Positions 19,410 to 29,092 are shown, counted from the stretch's first letter. The stretch is DNA of 64,000 bases from Oscillospiraceae bacterium (GCA_020024155.1 JAHHUE010000002.1:1-64000); one strand, 5' to 3'. Notes: generated from the letters alone by a model not told the origin. Numbers and translations: made by a program.

Positions 19410-19437
19410 AAAACGGTGAGAATTATCTCACCGTTTT
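19410..19437 (-). terminator. terminator of ackA
   Basis: Arms AAAACGGTGAGA (19410-19421) and TCTCACCGTTTT (19426-19437) make a 12-bp stem with a four-base loop and a T-tail on the minus strand. Confidence 0.92.
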
Positions 19438-19456
19438 TATTAAACAATATTAAATA

Positions 19457-20659
19457 TTATTTACCAAATGCAACGCGTTTTGTGTCACGAGCAATCATCA
19501 ATTCTTCGTTTGTCTGAATAACAAGAACTTTAACTTTACCGTTTGAACCTGTAATATCATTTACAGCAAGACCACGTTTTGAGTTCTGTTCTTTATCAAG
19601 TTCAACACCAAAGAAACTAATACCTTCGCAAACTTCTTCTCTAATTGAGCTTGAGTTTTCACCAATACCGCCTGTAAATACGATACAATCAAGACCGTTC
19701 ATAGCAGCTGTGTAAGAACCAATATATTTCTGGATTTGGTATACAAGCATATCTAATGCAAGTTTTGCTCTTTCATTGCCTTCTGATGCAGCAATTTCAA
19801 GGTCACGACAGTCACTGGAAACACCGGAAATACCAAGGAAACCAGATTTTTTGTTAAGGTAGTTAGAAAGCTCTGTACCATTCATACCTGTTTTTTCAGC
19901 AATGAATGTTACAACAGATGGGTCAACATCACCACTTCTTGTACCCATAATCAAACCTGCCAATGGGGAGAAGCCCATTGATGTATCTACAACTTTGCCA
20001 CAGTCGATAGCAGCAATTGAAGAACCGTTACCCAAGTGGCATGTAACAATTTTGAGTTCTTCTGGTTTTTTACCAAGATATTCAGCAGCTGTAAGAGAAA
20101 CAAATTTATGGCTTGTACCGTGGAAACCGTAACGACGAACTTTGTGTTCTTCATACATTTCGTATGGTACTGCGTACATATAAGATTTAGCTGGCATTGT
20201 TGAGTGGAAAACTGTATCAAATACTACTACGTTTGGAACGTTTGCACCAAATACAGCTTTTGCACTGTTAAGACCCAAAACATGAGCTGGGTTGTGCAAT
20301 GGAGCGATTGCGCCAAGACGACCGATTTCTGCGATAACTTCATCGTTAACAAGTGTAGACTCTTTAAAGCTTTCTGCACCATGTGCAACACGGTGACCAA
20401 TTGCAGAAACTTCGCTTACATCGTTAATAACTTTGCCTTCGCCTGTTGTCATCATTTCAACAACTTTAGCAAATGCTTCTGTATGTGTTGGGAATGGAAC
20501 TTCTACTGTCCATTTTCCACCATTAGCTTCGTGTTTGATAAAGCTTCCATCAATACCGATTCTTTCGCAAATACCTTTACAGATAACGCTTTCATCTTCC
20601 ATATTGATGAGCTGATATTTAAGTGAGCTGGAACCACAGTTGATTACCAAAATTTTCAT
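19457..20659 (-). CDS. ackA: acetate kinase
   Basis: A 400-residue ASKHA-fold kinase that interconverts acetyl phosphate and acetate, the ATP-yielding last step of acetate fermentation. Family signatures are present: INCGSSSLKYQLI at the N-terminus, FDTAFH-type FDTVFHSTMP near residue 148, HLGNGSSIAAI near 207, GTRSGDVDP near 240, FTGGIGENS near 325. The residues follow E. coli AckA throughout. Phosphotransacetylase is not in the window. The gene is divergent from tmcAL. Confidence 0.97.
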   Translation of the reverse strand: MKILVINCGSSSLKYQLINMEDESVICKGICERIGIDGSFIKHEANGGKWTVEVPFPTHTEAFAKVVEMMTTGEGKVINDVSEVSAIGHRVAHGAESFKESTLVNDEVIAEIGRLGAIAPLHNPAHVLGLNSAKAVFGANVPNVVVFDTVFHSTMPAKSYMYAVPYEMYEEHKVRRYGFHGTSHKFVSLTAAEYLGKKPEELKIVTCHLGNGSSIAAIDCGKVVDTSMGFSPLAGLIMGTRSGDVDPSVVTFIAEKTGMNGTELSNYLNKKSGFLGISGVSSDCRDLEIAASEGNERAKLALDMLVYQIQKYIGSYTAAMNGLDCIVFTGGIGENSSSIREEVCEGISFFGVELDKEQNSKRGLAVNDITGSNGKVKVLVIQTNEELMIARDTKRVAFGK

Positions 20660-20751
20660 TTATTCAGTCCTCCAAAAAAATGGTATTTATTTTATAACAT
20701 AAATATTATATAATAAGTCTATATATTTTTCAAGGCAAAAGGAGCTATTTT

Positions 20752-21942
20752 ATGCCAAAAACAGTAGGTATTATAACAGAATATAACCCTTTTCATCTTG
20801 GACACAAGTATCAAATTGATAAACTTAAAGAATTAGGCTTTGACAATATTGCCGTGTGTATGAGTGGTTCTTGTGTTCAAAGAGGAGAATTTGCAATGTT
20901 TTCAAAATTTGAACGTGCAAAAATGGCAATAAATTGTGGTGTAAATCTTGTGTGCGAACTGCCTTATCCTTACAGTTGTTTTTCGGCTGAAAACTTTGCT
21001 AAAAACGGTGTTCATATACTTAAAAATCTTGGAGTTGACGCCATAAGCTTTGGCAGTGAGAGTGCAGATATTTCTGTTTTACTTCCTATTTCAGAGTACC
21101 TTTTAAGTAATGAATACAATGATAAATTAAAAAAATATTTATCTGATAATATTCCTTTTGCAACTGCAAGAGAGAAAGCTATACTTGATAAGTTTTCATT
21201 AAACAGCAGTATTATTTCTGCGTCAAATGATATACTTGCTCTTGAATATATTAAAGAGTGTATAAGGTTAAAATGGGATGTTGAGTTTATTCCTATAAAA
21301 AGAAAAGGTGCAAAGTATAATGACTTGACACCTAAAAATGGTATGGCTTCTGCAAGTTATATAAGAAAATGTGCAAATGAGTATCGTTTTGATAATGCGG
21401 TTTCCTTTATTCCCGATAATATCCAAAAAAACTTTATAAATCGCCTTGAACAAGGAGATTATTTTGCTCCTGACCAAAGCTTTGACAAGGCTGTTATCTT
21501 TACACTTAAAAAGCTTTCTGCCTCTGATTTTGAAAAAATTCCGGATTGCAATAAAGAGCTAAGCCACGCATTTTCAAACAATGTATCTGACTGTTCCACC
21601 ATTGAACAACTTATAGATAGTCTTCCAACAAAGCAATACACTCGTGCAAGGCTTAAAAGAATTATACTGTTTGCATTTTTAGGATATAACCAAAATTTAC
21701 CTAATTTAGTTCCTTTTATAAGGGTTTTGGCAATGGATAAAAACGGAGAATACATTTTAAAAAATGCTAAAAATGTAAGCGAAATACCAATAAGTCATTC
21801 TTATAGAATACTAAAAGAAATTAACGATGATTGCAAAAATATTATAAATGCAGAAAGCCTTGCCACTGATAGTCAAAGTTTATTTTTTAGATATAGTGGA
21901 GAAAATCGCACAGATTATACAACAAAATTATACAAAAAGTAA
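20752..21942 (+). CDS. tmcAL: tRNA(Met) cytidine acetate ligase
   Basis: A 396-residue nucleotidyltransferase-like enzyme (YlbM family). ITEYNPFHLGHKYQI is the HxGH ATP-binding motif, and CMSGSCVQRGEFAMFSKFERAKMA, CELPYPYSC and SFGSES are family hallmarks. TmcAL activates acetate with ATP to make N4-acetylcytidine at the wobble base of elongator tRNA-Met. Its divergence from acetate kinase is notable, since acetate is the substrate of both. It stands 92 bp from ackA with an AAAAGGAG ribosome site. Confidence 0.93.
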   Translation: MPKTVGIITEYNPFHLGHKYQIDKLKELGFDNIAVCMSGSCVQRGEFAMFSKFERAKMAINCGVNLVCELPYPYSCFSAENFAKNGVHILKNLGVDAISFGSESADISVLLPISEYLLSNEYNDKLKKYLSDNIPFATAREKAILDKFSLNSSIISASNDILALEYIKECIRLKWDVEFIPIKRKGAKYNDLTPKNGMASASYIRKCANEYRFDNAVSFIPDNIQKNFINRLEQGDYFAPDQSFDKAVIFTLKKLSASDFEKIPDCNKELSHAFSNNVSDCSTIEQLIDSLPTKQYTRARLKRIILFAFLGYNQNLPNLVPFIRVLAMDKNGEYILKNAKNVSEIPISHSYRILKEINDDCKNIINAESLATDSQSLFFRYSGENRTDYTTKLYKK

Positions 21943-21973
21943 TTTTTATTTATAAAATTACAAATATAAGCAA

Positions 21974-22004
21974 AAAGACAGATGATTTTACACCATCTGT
22001 CTTT
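21974..22004. terminator. bidirectional terminator between tmcAL and the binding-protein gene
   Basis: Arms AAAGACAGATG (21974-21984) and CATCTGTCTTT (21994-22004) form an 11-bp stem. The plus-strand tail is ATTTTTT, and an A-run upstream gives T's on the minus strand. Confidence 0.9.
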
Positions 22005-22014
22005 ATTTTTTAGT

Positions 22015-23169
22015 TTATTCTGAAATATTTTGTTGTGGAGTAATTTGGTCGCCATAAACTTGGTTTGTTATTTCAGCAATGGTTTTTATAGCTCTTGGGC
22101 TGATATTCTCAAACTCTTTAATATTGATATAAAATACATTTCCATTTTTAAAAGCATCTGTTTCTGCAAAGCCCATATCTTTTAGTTGTTCTTCTGTAAC
22201 TGTATCAGAAACAATTATGATTTCAGGGTTTGATGAAATAATATTTTCCATATTTGATGTAAAATAGTTTTCTCCATCTGATACAACATCAAAAAAGTTT
22301 GAAAGCAAATCTGCCTCTATTGTGTCAGTTGTTGCCAACATACCATAGTTGTTAAAAATCATAACAACAGATTTTTTACTTACATTTTGTAATGCAGATT
22401 TGTATAGTCCTATCTTTTCTTGAATATCGTTATAAAATCTTTCACCAAGTAATGTTGCTTGTTCTGCACCACAAGTAAGAGCAGAAATGCTACGATAAAT
22501 TTCTTTTAACTCTTCCATATTTTTTGGCACATTAAGTGTAAGAATTTTTATTCCACTTTGTTCAATTTTTATTTTATCTGTTTCACTTATAGGGTTTTGG
22601 ATAATAAGATAATCCGGAGCAAGATTTATTATTTCATCAGCTTTTGGAATTAGCGGTGTTCCAACTGTAAGCAAATCTTCTCTGCCATGTTTATCACAAT
22701 ATTCACTAACTGCAATAAGTGCATTTTGACTTTGTGATGATAAAATTGCCTCTGTTGCAAAAGGAGATAAACTTATAATTTTTGTTGCCGGTTGTTCTAT
22801 TGTCACACCAAAACTAATTGCCGGATAAACAAAATTGGGTTGTTTGTCTTTTGAAAAAATTGAAGTTATCTTTTTCCACAAAGATTTCTTTGGTTTAGAA
22901 GGTTTTTGTTGATTTTCTTCTTTTTTATCATCATTGTTTTCTGTTGTTGAATTATTCTGTTCAATATTGCTATTAGAACTATTATCAACAACTACACTTG
23001 TATTTATATTAGAAGAACTATCTTGATTATTTTTAACATCTTTTAATACAAAAACAGAAATTGCAATAGTTAAAATAACAAGCAATAAAACACCACAAAT
23101 TACAATTTGTTTTTTACGCTTTTTTTGTTGTTTTTTTCTTTTTTCAGTTTCTGGAGAAATATACTTCAT
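22015..23169 (-). CDS. membrane-tethered periplasmic-binding-protein-like protein (BtuF/FepB fold)
   Basis: A 384-residue protein. The first 23 residues are strongly basic (RKKQQKKRKKQ), then one membrane helix (24-43) and a Ser/Asn/Lys-rich spacer to about 120. The C-terminal domain matches class III metal-chelate binding proteins (PF01497 type): KIISLSPFATEAILSS, VGTPLIPKADEIINLAPDYLII, then a second lobe ending at AIKTIAEI. It has no lipobox, and no permease or ATPase lies nearby. It may be an orphan receptor or a protein that has left transport. The ligand is unknown. Confidence 0.8.
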   Translation of the reverse strand: MKYISPETEKRKKQQKKRKKQIVICGVLLLVILTIAISVFVLKDVKNNQDSSSNINTSVVVDNSSNSNIEQNNSTTENNDDKKEENQQKPSKPKKSLWKKITSIFSKDKQPNFVYPAISFGVTIEQPATKIISLSPFATEAILSSQSQNALIAVSEYCDKHGREDLLTVGTPLIPKADEIINLAPDYLIIQNPISETDKIKIEQSGIKILTLNVPKNMEELKEIYRSISALTCGAEQATLLGERFYNDIQEKIGLYKSALQNVSKKSVVMIFNNYGMLATTDTIEADLLSNFFDVVSDGENYFTSNMENIISSNPEIIIVSDTVTEEQLKDMGFAETDAFKNGNVFYINIKEFENISPRAIKTIAEITNQVYGDQITPQQNISE

Positions 23170-23357
23170 ATCTTATCCTTGTAATAACTCATTAAAATAA
23201 TTATAAAACCGCAAACTATATTTATAGTACACATTATATCATTGATATATTTTCACTACAATATAATTTTTTATAGTTTAGAAAAGTGTCAACTAAATGT
23301 AATAATCTTTTACTAAACAAAAGCACAGAAAAACAAAAATCTTTCTGTGCTTTTTAA

Positions 23358-26300
23358 TTATTTATAACTTTGGATTGTTATGCCTGTATAGTAGTGTGAT
23401 AAAATCTGACTGTATGACCAGCCTTCATTTTGAGCATAAAGCTGTGCCCCCCACTGACTCATACCAACACCATGTCCGTGTCCATAAGTAGTAAATACAA
23501 ATGTTGAGCCGTCGTAATCTATATCAAAACAATGGGAACGCATAACCATTGCTCCACCTGACTTAAACAAATCTTCTCTTAAATTTCTGCCTGTTATAGG
23601 CATAGTTCTATTTTGATTTTTACTGAAATATGTTGTTTGTCCACAAATAGACATATCGCCGACATAATTACCACTTGTTCTATTTAAGATTTGGAACCAT
23701 GTTTCAGGCTCCCCCGTAGGTTCAATACCAACTTCTCTCAATATGTTTTCCATATCTTCTCTTGAATATCTAACAGTACCTTGATAGCCACTTGCTTGAT
23801 AATCGTATTTACTTTCAACGGATACTAAATGTCCATAATGCCCACCCCATACTTCTGCTGATGAGTTTGTTCTGCCTGATGAAGATGCAAAATATGGAGC
23901 ATAAACTGGTCTTCCACCAATTACCATAATTAAGTCTTTAACTTCATTAACAGCATTTACAACTGAAGTATATGGCGTTGTTCGGCCTGCAACAGACGGA
24001 GCATAATCCCCAATTGACTGCTGATACCTTATGAATGTATGTGTTGCTATTGCTTGAGCTTTCAATGCCTCTGGATTCCAACCTGCTGTCATTTCTTTTG
24101 AAACAACTTGAGCAAGTATTTTTTCAACAGAATCAGTAACAACTTGTCCATTCATTGTTACAGTAAGTGTATCAACTGGGTCTGGTTTTACTTCTGGCTT
24201 AGGTTTTTCGTCCGGTTTAGGTTTTTCGTCCGGTTTAGGCTTTTCATCCGGTTTAGGATTTTTATCCGGTTTAGGATTTTTATCCGGTTTTGGTTTTTCA
24301 TTTGGTTTAGTTTCTTCTGTATTAGGTTTTATATAGTCTTCATCATCTTCAAGTGAAGGTCTTTTATTCGAGCTATTAGATGAACTACTATCTTTGTCCT
24401 TTGATGAACTGTCACCTTTTGATGAGCTGTCTTTTTCGTCTGAAAAACTTGTATCTGAGTCACTGTCATCTTCTTTTGATGAGCTTTCGCTAGCTTCACT
24501 GTCTTGTTCAGAACTGATGTTAGATACATTAGGTTTTGCTATATTTTCTGAATTACCATCGACTTTTTTTGCAAAACACATACTTACCATACCTTCATCT
24601 GTTACATCTTTAAACACCATAAGGTCATCAAAACCGGTAACATCCTGCACTTCAAAATCTATTTTAGACTCTGCCAGCACTTCATCAACTACATCTTGGC
24701 TATCCTCCATTTTCATAAGTCCATCATACTGTTGCTGTGTATAATCAACTATTGAAAAAATAGAGTATTTATTATAATCACCTTTATCTTCAAAAACTAA
24801 AACTTCTTTATCATTTTGCCAGTTTTTTATATCTTCAAAACCAGTATATGTTTTTATACCGGCAATTGAAGTATCCTCATATACAACACTGCCTTTTTCT
24901 TTTTCAAACATTTTATATGAGCCTATTGCATATTCGGTAGGAATATTTTTTACTGTTATCCAGCCCTTTAATTTAAGGTTTTGAGCCCAAGAGCCGGATA
25001 TTAAATCTACTGTATCCTGCTCAAAACCCTCTGAAAAAAAATTGTTGCTATGCCTCTGACTTATAATACTAGATACTGTATCTTTTGAAAATATATTTGA
25101 AAAAAAAGAAAAATCACCTAAATTTCCATCTTTTGTTACAAATAAATATCCAAAAGCAATAATTACAGCAAGCAATATAACTGATAAACCAATTATAAGA
25201 TAATCAATTATCTTTTTGTTTTTTGATTTTGATTTTTTTGGAGCAATTTCCAATACATCGTCAATTGGAAGATTAAATATTACTCTACGCAATAAATCAA
25301 GTGCATATTGTGTTGCAAGGTTTGTTATTGTTTCTCTATTGCCTGCAAAATGATGTTTTACAACATAAGTTTTTTCTTTTGTTGAAACAGCAATATATAC
25401 AAGACCAACATCATCTCCGGTTGGACCTGCATATCCAGTTGTTGCAACACCATATGTGCTTTCTGCTTTTTTACGAATATTATTAGCCATCTGAGCTGCA
25501 ACTTCACTGCTTACTGCTGTATATGTTTCTATTGCATCTTGCTCTACATCAAGTATTTCAACTTTTTGTTTATCAGAATATGCACATACACCAAGTTCAA
25601 ATACCATTGATGAACCTGATATACTTGTTAATCTTGATGAAATTCTGCCACCGGTACAACTTTCTGCTGTTGCAACAGTCTGCATAGTTTTAGAAAGTGT
25701 ATTAACTAACACACTTTCAACATTATCAACATCAACACCATAAATATGCTCGCTTATCTTTCTGCTAATCTGTGCATATTGTTTATCAAGAAGTTCGTCT
25801 GCTTCTTTGTCGCTTTGTGCTTTTGCTGTAATGCGTATTGTAACTTCGCCATCACCTTTTGCGTAAAGAGCCGCTGTTGGATTTTCACAATCCAAGACCT
25901 CTTTCACTTTTGTTTCAAGCATACTTTCCCCTATGCCAATTGTTTTTACATAACGGGATTTGATAACACCTCTAACCAATTTTTTCAAAATTGGCATAAC
26001 TTGTTTATCCATCATAGGTTTAAGTTCTTTTGGAGGACCAGGCAATAAAACTGCCATTTTTTCACCATCTATAAAAACTATACCTGGTGCTGTACCATTT
26101 TCGTTATTTAAGAACTTGCCTTTTTTAGGAACAAACGCTTGTTGTTTATTGTTATCTGTCATAACACGATTCATTTTCTCAAAGTGAAGTTTTATTCTAT
26201 CTTCAACTTCTTGACTATAAACAAGAGTATCATTGTATACTTGTGCAACCGTTTGTTTTGTAAGGTCGTCATCTGTTGGCCCAAGTCCACCAGAAAAAAT

Positions 26301-26489
26301 AACAATATCGCTTCTTTCCTTTGCTGTCTGCACAGCTTGTGTAAGTCGTTCTTTGTTATCACCAACAACTTGCTGATTGTATACAGATATACCAATTTCA
26401 GACAATGCTTGTGCAAGATATTGTGCATTGGTATTTACTATATCGCCAAGCAATAACTCTGTGCCAACACAAATAATTTCTGCGCGCAA
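23358..26489 (-). CDS. CinA-SpoIID transmembrane fusion protein
   Basis: A 1043-residue fusion in one uninterrupted frame. Residues 1-410 are a complete CinA: a molybdopterin-binding-like domain (CVGTELLLGDIVNTNA, FSGGLGPTDDDLT) and a C-terminal amidase domain with ATAESCTGG, the usual nicotinamide-nucleotide amidase site. One membrane helix follows (about 428-450). Residues 460-640 are unassigned, with a faint class B sortase resemblance (LKGWITVKNI, YSIFSIV). A Ser/Asp-rich and Pro-Lys-Asp repeat linker reaches about 770. The last 270 residues are a SpoIID/LytB domain (VSKEMTAGWNPEALKAQAIA with the catalytic Glu, and GHGHGVGMSQWGAQ). CinA would be cytoplasmic and SpoIID outside. Confidence 0.88.
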   Translation of the reverse strand: MRAEIICVGTELLLGDIVNTNAQYLAQALSEIGISVYNQQVVGDNKERLTQAVQTAKERSDIVIFSGGLGPTDDDLTKQTVAQVYNDTLVYSQEVEDRIKLHFEKMNRVMTDNNKQQAFVPKKGKFLNNENGTAPGIVFIDGEKMAVLLPGPPKELKPMMDKQVMPILKKLVRGVIKSRYVKTIGIGESMLETKVKEVLDCENPTAALYAKGDGEVTIRITAKAQSDKEADELLDKQYAQISRKISEHIYGVDVDNVESVLVNTLSKTMQTVATAESCTGGRISSRLTSISGSSMVFELGVCAYSDKQKVEILDVEQDAIETYTAVSSEVAAQMANNIRKKAESTYGVATTGYAGPTGDDVGLVYIAVSTKEKTYVVKHHFAGNRETITNLATQYALDLLRRVIFNLPIDDVLEIAPKKSKSKNKKIIDYLIIGLSVILLAVIIAFGYLFVTKDGNLGDFSFFSNIFSKDTVSSIISQRHSNNFFSEGFEQDTVDLISGSWAQNLKLKGWITVKNIPTEYAIGSYKMFEKEKGSVVYEDTSIAGIKTYTGFEDIKNWQNDKEVLVFEDKGDYNKYSIFSIVDYTQQQYDGLMKMEDSQDVVDEVLAESKIDFEVQDVTGFDDLMVFKDVTDEGMVSMCFAKKVDGNSENIAKPNVSNISSEQDSEASESSSKEDDSDSDTSFSDEKDSSSKGDSSSKDKDSSSSNSSNKRPSLEDDEDYIKPNTEETKPNEKPKPDKNPKPDKNPKPDEKPKPDEKPKPDEKPKPEVKPDPVDTLTVTMNGQVVTDSVEKILAQVVSKEMTAGWNPEALKAQAIATHTFIRYQQSIGDYAPSVAGRTTPYTSVVNAVNEVKDLIMVIGGRPVYAPYFASSSGRTNSSAEVWGGHYGHLVSVESKYDYQASGYQGTVRYSREDMENILREVGIEPTGEPETWFQILNRTSGNYVGDMSICGQTTYFSKNQNRTMPITGRNLREDLFKSGGAMVMRSHCFDIDYDGSTFVFTTYGHGHGVGMSQWGAQLYAQNEGWSYSQILSHYYTGITIQSYK
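24176..24310 (-). repeat. 18-bp tandem repeats encoding a Pro-Lys-Asp linker
   Basis: About seven units of 18 bp with core TCCGGTTTAGG. On the minus strand they encode repeats of the type KPKPDE or NPKPDK, the spacer between the sortase-like region and the SpoIID domain of the fusion. Such a unit is prone to slippage, so its copy number probably varies between strains. Confidence 0.9.
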
Positions 26490-26532
26490 TTATTTCACCC
26501 TTTCCTCTAATATTTTTATACTATCTTTTAAA

Positions 26533-27717
26533 TTAAACTATATTTACAAATACTTTTTCAACCTGAGCCATTGCCTCATCTTCTAATTTGCGAAGTGTTT
26601 CCATATTCATATTTTCTTCTGCATTAAGAATTTCTTCCATAGAAGGTTTTGTTTTTGGATGGCTTGGTGTAAAGATTGTACAGCAGTCTTCAAAAGGAAG
26701 AATTGATGTTTCAAATGTATCAATTTTTCTTGCTATCTCTGTAATTTCGTTTTTGTCCATACCTATTACAGGGCGAAGTATTGGCATTTCAACAGATGAG
26801 TCTGTTGCTTTTATTGCTTTAAGTGTTTGGCTTGCAACCTGAGCAAGACTTTCGCCAGTAATTATAGCCTCTGCACCATTTTCTTCTGCAAGTTTCTCTG
26901 TAATTCTCATCATACTTCTACGCATAAGAACTGTAAATAATTCCGGAACACCATTATCACGGATATATTCTTGTGGAACTGTAAAAGGAACAATATAAAG
27001 TGTAATATCTCCGGTGTATTCTTTAACCTTTTCACAAAGGGTAATAACTTTTTGTCTTGCTCTTTCACTTGTGTATGGAGGAGAAGCAAAGTGAACAGCC
27101 ATAAGGTTCATACCTCTTTTAGCCATCATATAAGCAGCAACAGGGCTGTCTATACCACCGGAAAGCATAAGAGCACCTTTACCTGATGTAGATACAGGCA
27201 TACCACCTGCTGCCTGTTCTTTTCCTCCATGAACATAAGCGCCAAAATCACGAATTTCAACCATAACTGTTGCATCTGGATTATTGACATCAACTCTAAG
27301 ATGATGATATTTGCTAAGAATTCTGCCACCAAGTTCTCTTGCTATTTCCGGCGATTTCATCGGGAAAGCTTTATCACTTCTCTTTGCAACAACTTTAAAT
27401 GTTTTTGCATTTCTCAATGTATCTTCAAGATATTCAACTGCTGTTTTTGCAATAACTTCAAAATCTTTTTCAACAACAACAGCTTTACTTATTGTTGCAA
27501 TACCAAAAATCTTCTTGATTTTTTCGTATGCTGCATCAACATCACTATCTTCTGTTTCAGGTTCAACATATATTGTACTTTGTGCTTTATATGTTTTAAA
27601 TTTACCAAGTTTTTTAATTCTTCTTCTGATTGTCTTCATCAGCTGTGCTTCAAATGTGCTTTTATTAAGCCCTTTAAGACAAACTTCGCCAAGATAGCAA
27701 ATAATCAATTGTTTCAT
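26533..27717 (-). CDS. thiI: tRNA 4-thiouridine synthase ThiI
   Basis: A 394-residue enzyme with an N-terminal ferredoxin-like and THUMP region (1-165) and a PP-loop ATPase domain beginning at MLSGGIDSPVAAYMMAKRG (near 180). It makes s4U8 in tRNA. The C-terminal rhodanese domain of E. coli ThiI is absent, as is usual in Firmicutes, where sulfur comes from a dedicated cysteine desulfurase. The last base of the desulfurase gene overlaps its ATG, matching that partnership. Confidence 0.95.
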   Translation of the reverse strand: MKQLIICYLGEVCLKGLNKSTFEAQLMKTIRRRIKKLGKFKTYKAQSTIYVEPETEDSDVDAAYEKIKKIFGIATISKAVVVEKDFEVIAKTAVEYLEDTLRNAKTFKVVAKRSDKAFPMKSPEIARELGGRILSKYHHLRVDVNNPDATVMVEIRDFGAYVHGGKEQAAGGMPVSTSGKGALMLSGGIDSPVAAYMMAKRGMNLMAVHFASPPYTSERARQKVITLCEKVKEYTGDITLYIVPFTVPQEYIRDNGVPELFTVLMRRSMMRITEKLAEENGAEAIITGESLAQVASQTLKAIKATDSSVEMPILRPVIGMDKNEITEIARKIDTFETSILPFEDCCTIFTPSHPKTKPSMEEILNAEENMNMETLRKLEDEAMAQVEKVFVNIV

Positions 27718-28853
27718 TACTTTTTCACCTTCTGTAATTTTTCTTGTGCAGATTTAAGAGCTGCAATAAACTTATCTATATCTTCTTCTGTTGTATTTAC
27801 ACCAAAACTTACCCTTATAGCACTGTCTATTCTTTTATCACTAAGTCTCATCGCTTCAAGTGTGTGACTTGCTGAGCCTTTTGAGCAAGCTGAACCTGAT
27901 GAAATATAAATTTCGTCTTGTTCAAGAAAATGAAGTAATGTTTCACTGCGATAATTCATAAAAGAAAAGTTCACTGTATAAGGCATTGCATTATTTGGAG
28001 AGTTTACAATAACATTATCAAACTGCTTTAAACCGTCAAGAAGTCTTTCTTTCAACACTGTATAGTGGTTTAAATTCTGCTTTATATTATTGCCAAGAAG
28101 TTCGCAAGCCTTTTCAAGCCCAAGAATATAGTGGATATTCTCTGTACCAGCTCTAAGACCTCTTTCTTGTCCACCACCTATGATAACTGATTTTATATTT
28201 GTGCCTTTTCTAAGGAATAAACCACCTATACCTTTTGGAGCATTGATTTTGTGTCCTGAAAACGCAATTGATTCTGCCATAATCTTTGTTGTATCAATAG
28301 GCACTTTCATAAATGACTGTGTTGCATCAATATGTATAACGGTACGTTTATTTTTTTGCTTTATCTTTTCACACAGACTTTTTACATCTATAACTGCGCC
28401 TGTTTCATTGTTAACATGAATCATTGTAACAAGTGCTGTTTTGCTGTCCACTGCATCAAGTAACTCGTTTGCATCAATATTTCCATCTTCTTGTGGGTTA
28501 ATATTTACAATAGTAAAGCCCATTTCTTTAAGATTTTCAAGTGGCATTCTCACAGACGGATGCTCATATCCTGTTGTTACAATTTTATTTGCCCAGTTTT
28601 TTCTAGCCATAGCAAGACCGTAAATTGCAATGTTATTGCTTTCTGACGCACAAGATGTAAAGTAAATCTCATCATCTTTTGCATTTATAAATCCTGCGAT
28701 AGTAGCTCTTGCTTTATTTATTTTATTTTCTGTTACAGCACCAATTTTATATAATGAAGATGGATTTGCAAAATCCTCTGAAAGACTTTTTGCAATCACA
28801 TCTGCAACTTGAATGTTTATCGGTGTTGTTGCTGCATTATCAAGATAAATCAT
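27717..28853 (-). CDS. cysteine desulfurase (NifS/IscS family)
   Basis: A PLP enzyme of about 378 residues that moves sulfur from cysteine onto a catalytic Cys. IYLDNAATTPI is the N-terminus, SGHKINAPKGIGGL holds the PLP lysine, and SSGSACSKGSASH carries the catalytic cysteine on its mobile loop. The long loop-type active site places it with NifS/NifZ-type class I enzymes. I start at 28853, where AGAGG lies seven bases upstream; the frame opens 36 bases earlier. Direct coupling with thiI (one-base overlap) says that its main client is ThiI, as for B. subtilis NifZ. Confidence 0.93.
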   Translation of the reverse strand: MIYLDNAATTPINIQVADVIAKSLSEDFANPSSLYKIGAVTENKINKARATIAGFINAKDDEIYFTSCASESNNIAIYGLAMARKNWANKIVTTGYEHPSVRMPLENLKEMGFTIVNINPQEDGNIDANELLDAVDSKTALVTMIHVNNETGAVIDVKSLCEKIKQKNKRTVIHIDATQSFMKVPIDTTKIMAESIAFSGHKINAPKGIGGLFLRKGTNIKSVIIGGGQERGLRAGTENIHYILGLEKACELLGNNIKQNLNHYTVLKERLLDGLKQFDNVIVNSPNNAMPYTVNFSFMNYRSETLLHFLEQDEIYISSGSACSKGSASHTLEAMRLSDKRIDSAIRVSFGVNTTEEDIDKFIAALKSAQEKLQKVKK

Positions 28854-29001
28854 TATATCAACCTCTTGTATCTGAGAATATTCATTCAAATTAGTTTATT
28901 ATAACATAAATAAACAATTTAGTAAATTAGTTATTAAAAATACTGTCAGTATTACTTAATATTTATACAGTGTATATTAAAACTTTTGTATTTTTATTTT
29001 G

Positions 29002-29029
29002 TTTACAACTTCAATTTTTATGTTATGAT
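29002..29029 (+). promoter_or_regulatory. predicted sigma-A promoter of fhs
   Basis: TTTACA (29002-29007), 16 bp, TATGAT (29024-29029), with TG upstream of the -10 as an extended element. The 60-base leader up to fhs has a short hairpin (TGATTTTAAATCA) and an AGGAGG-like site, with no recognisable riboswitch. Confidence 0.6.
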
Positions 29030-29092
29030 TGTGTATATGATTTTAAATCATATATATTATTTGGTTAGTTATTATGGAGGTGTGTATTTAAG

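Noticed and set aside
24176..24310. Repeat array as a possible CRISPR
   Set aside because: The 18-bp units are contiguous with no spacers and encode an in-frame Pro-Lys-Asp linker.
28981..29092. Riboswitch upstream of fhs
   Set aside because: The leader is only about 60 bases, with one short hairpin and no conserved THF or other aptamer pattern that I can see.
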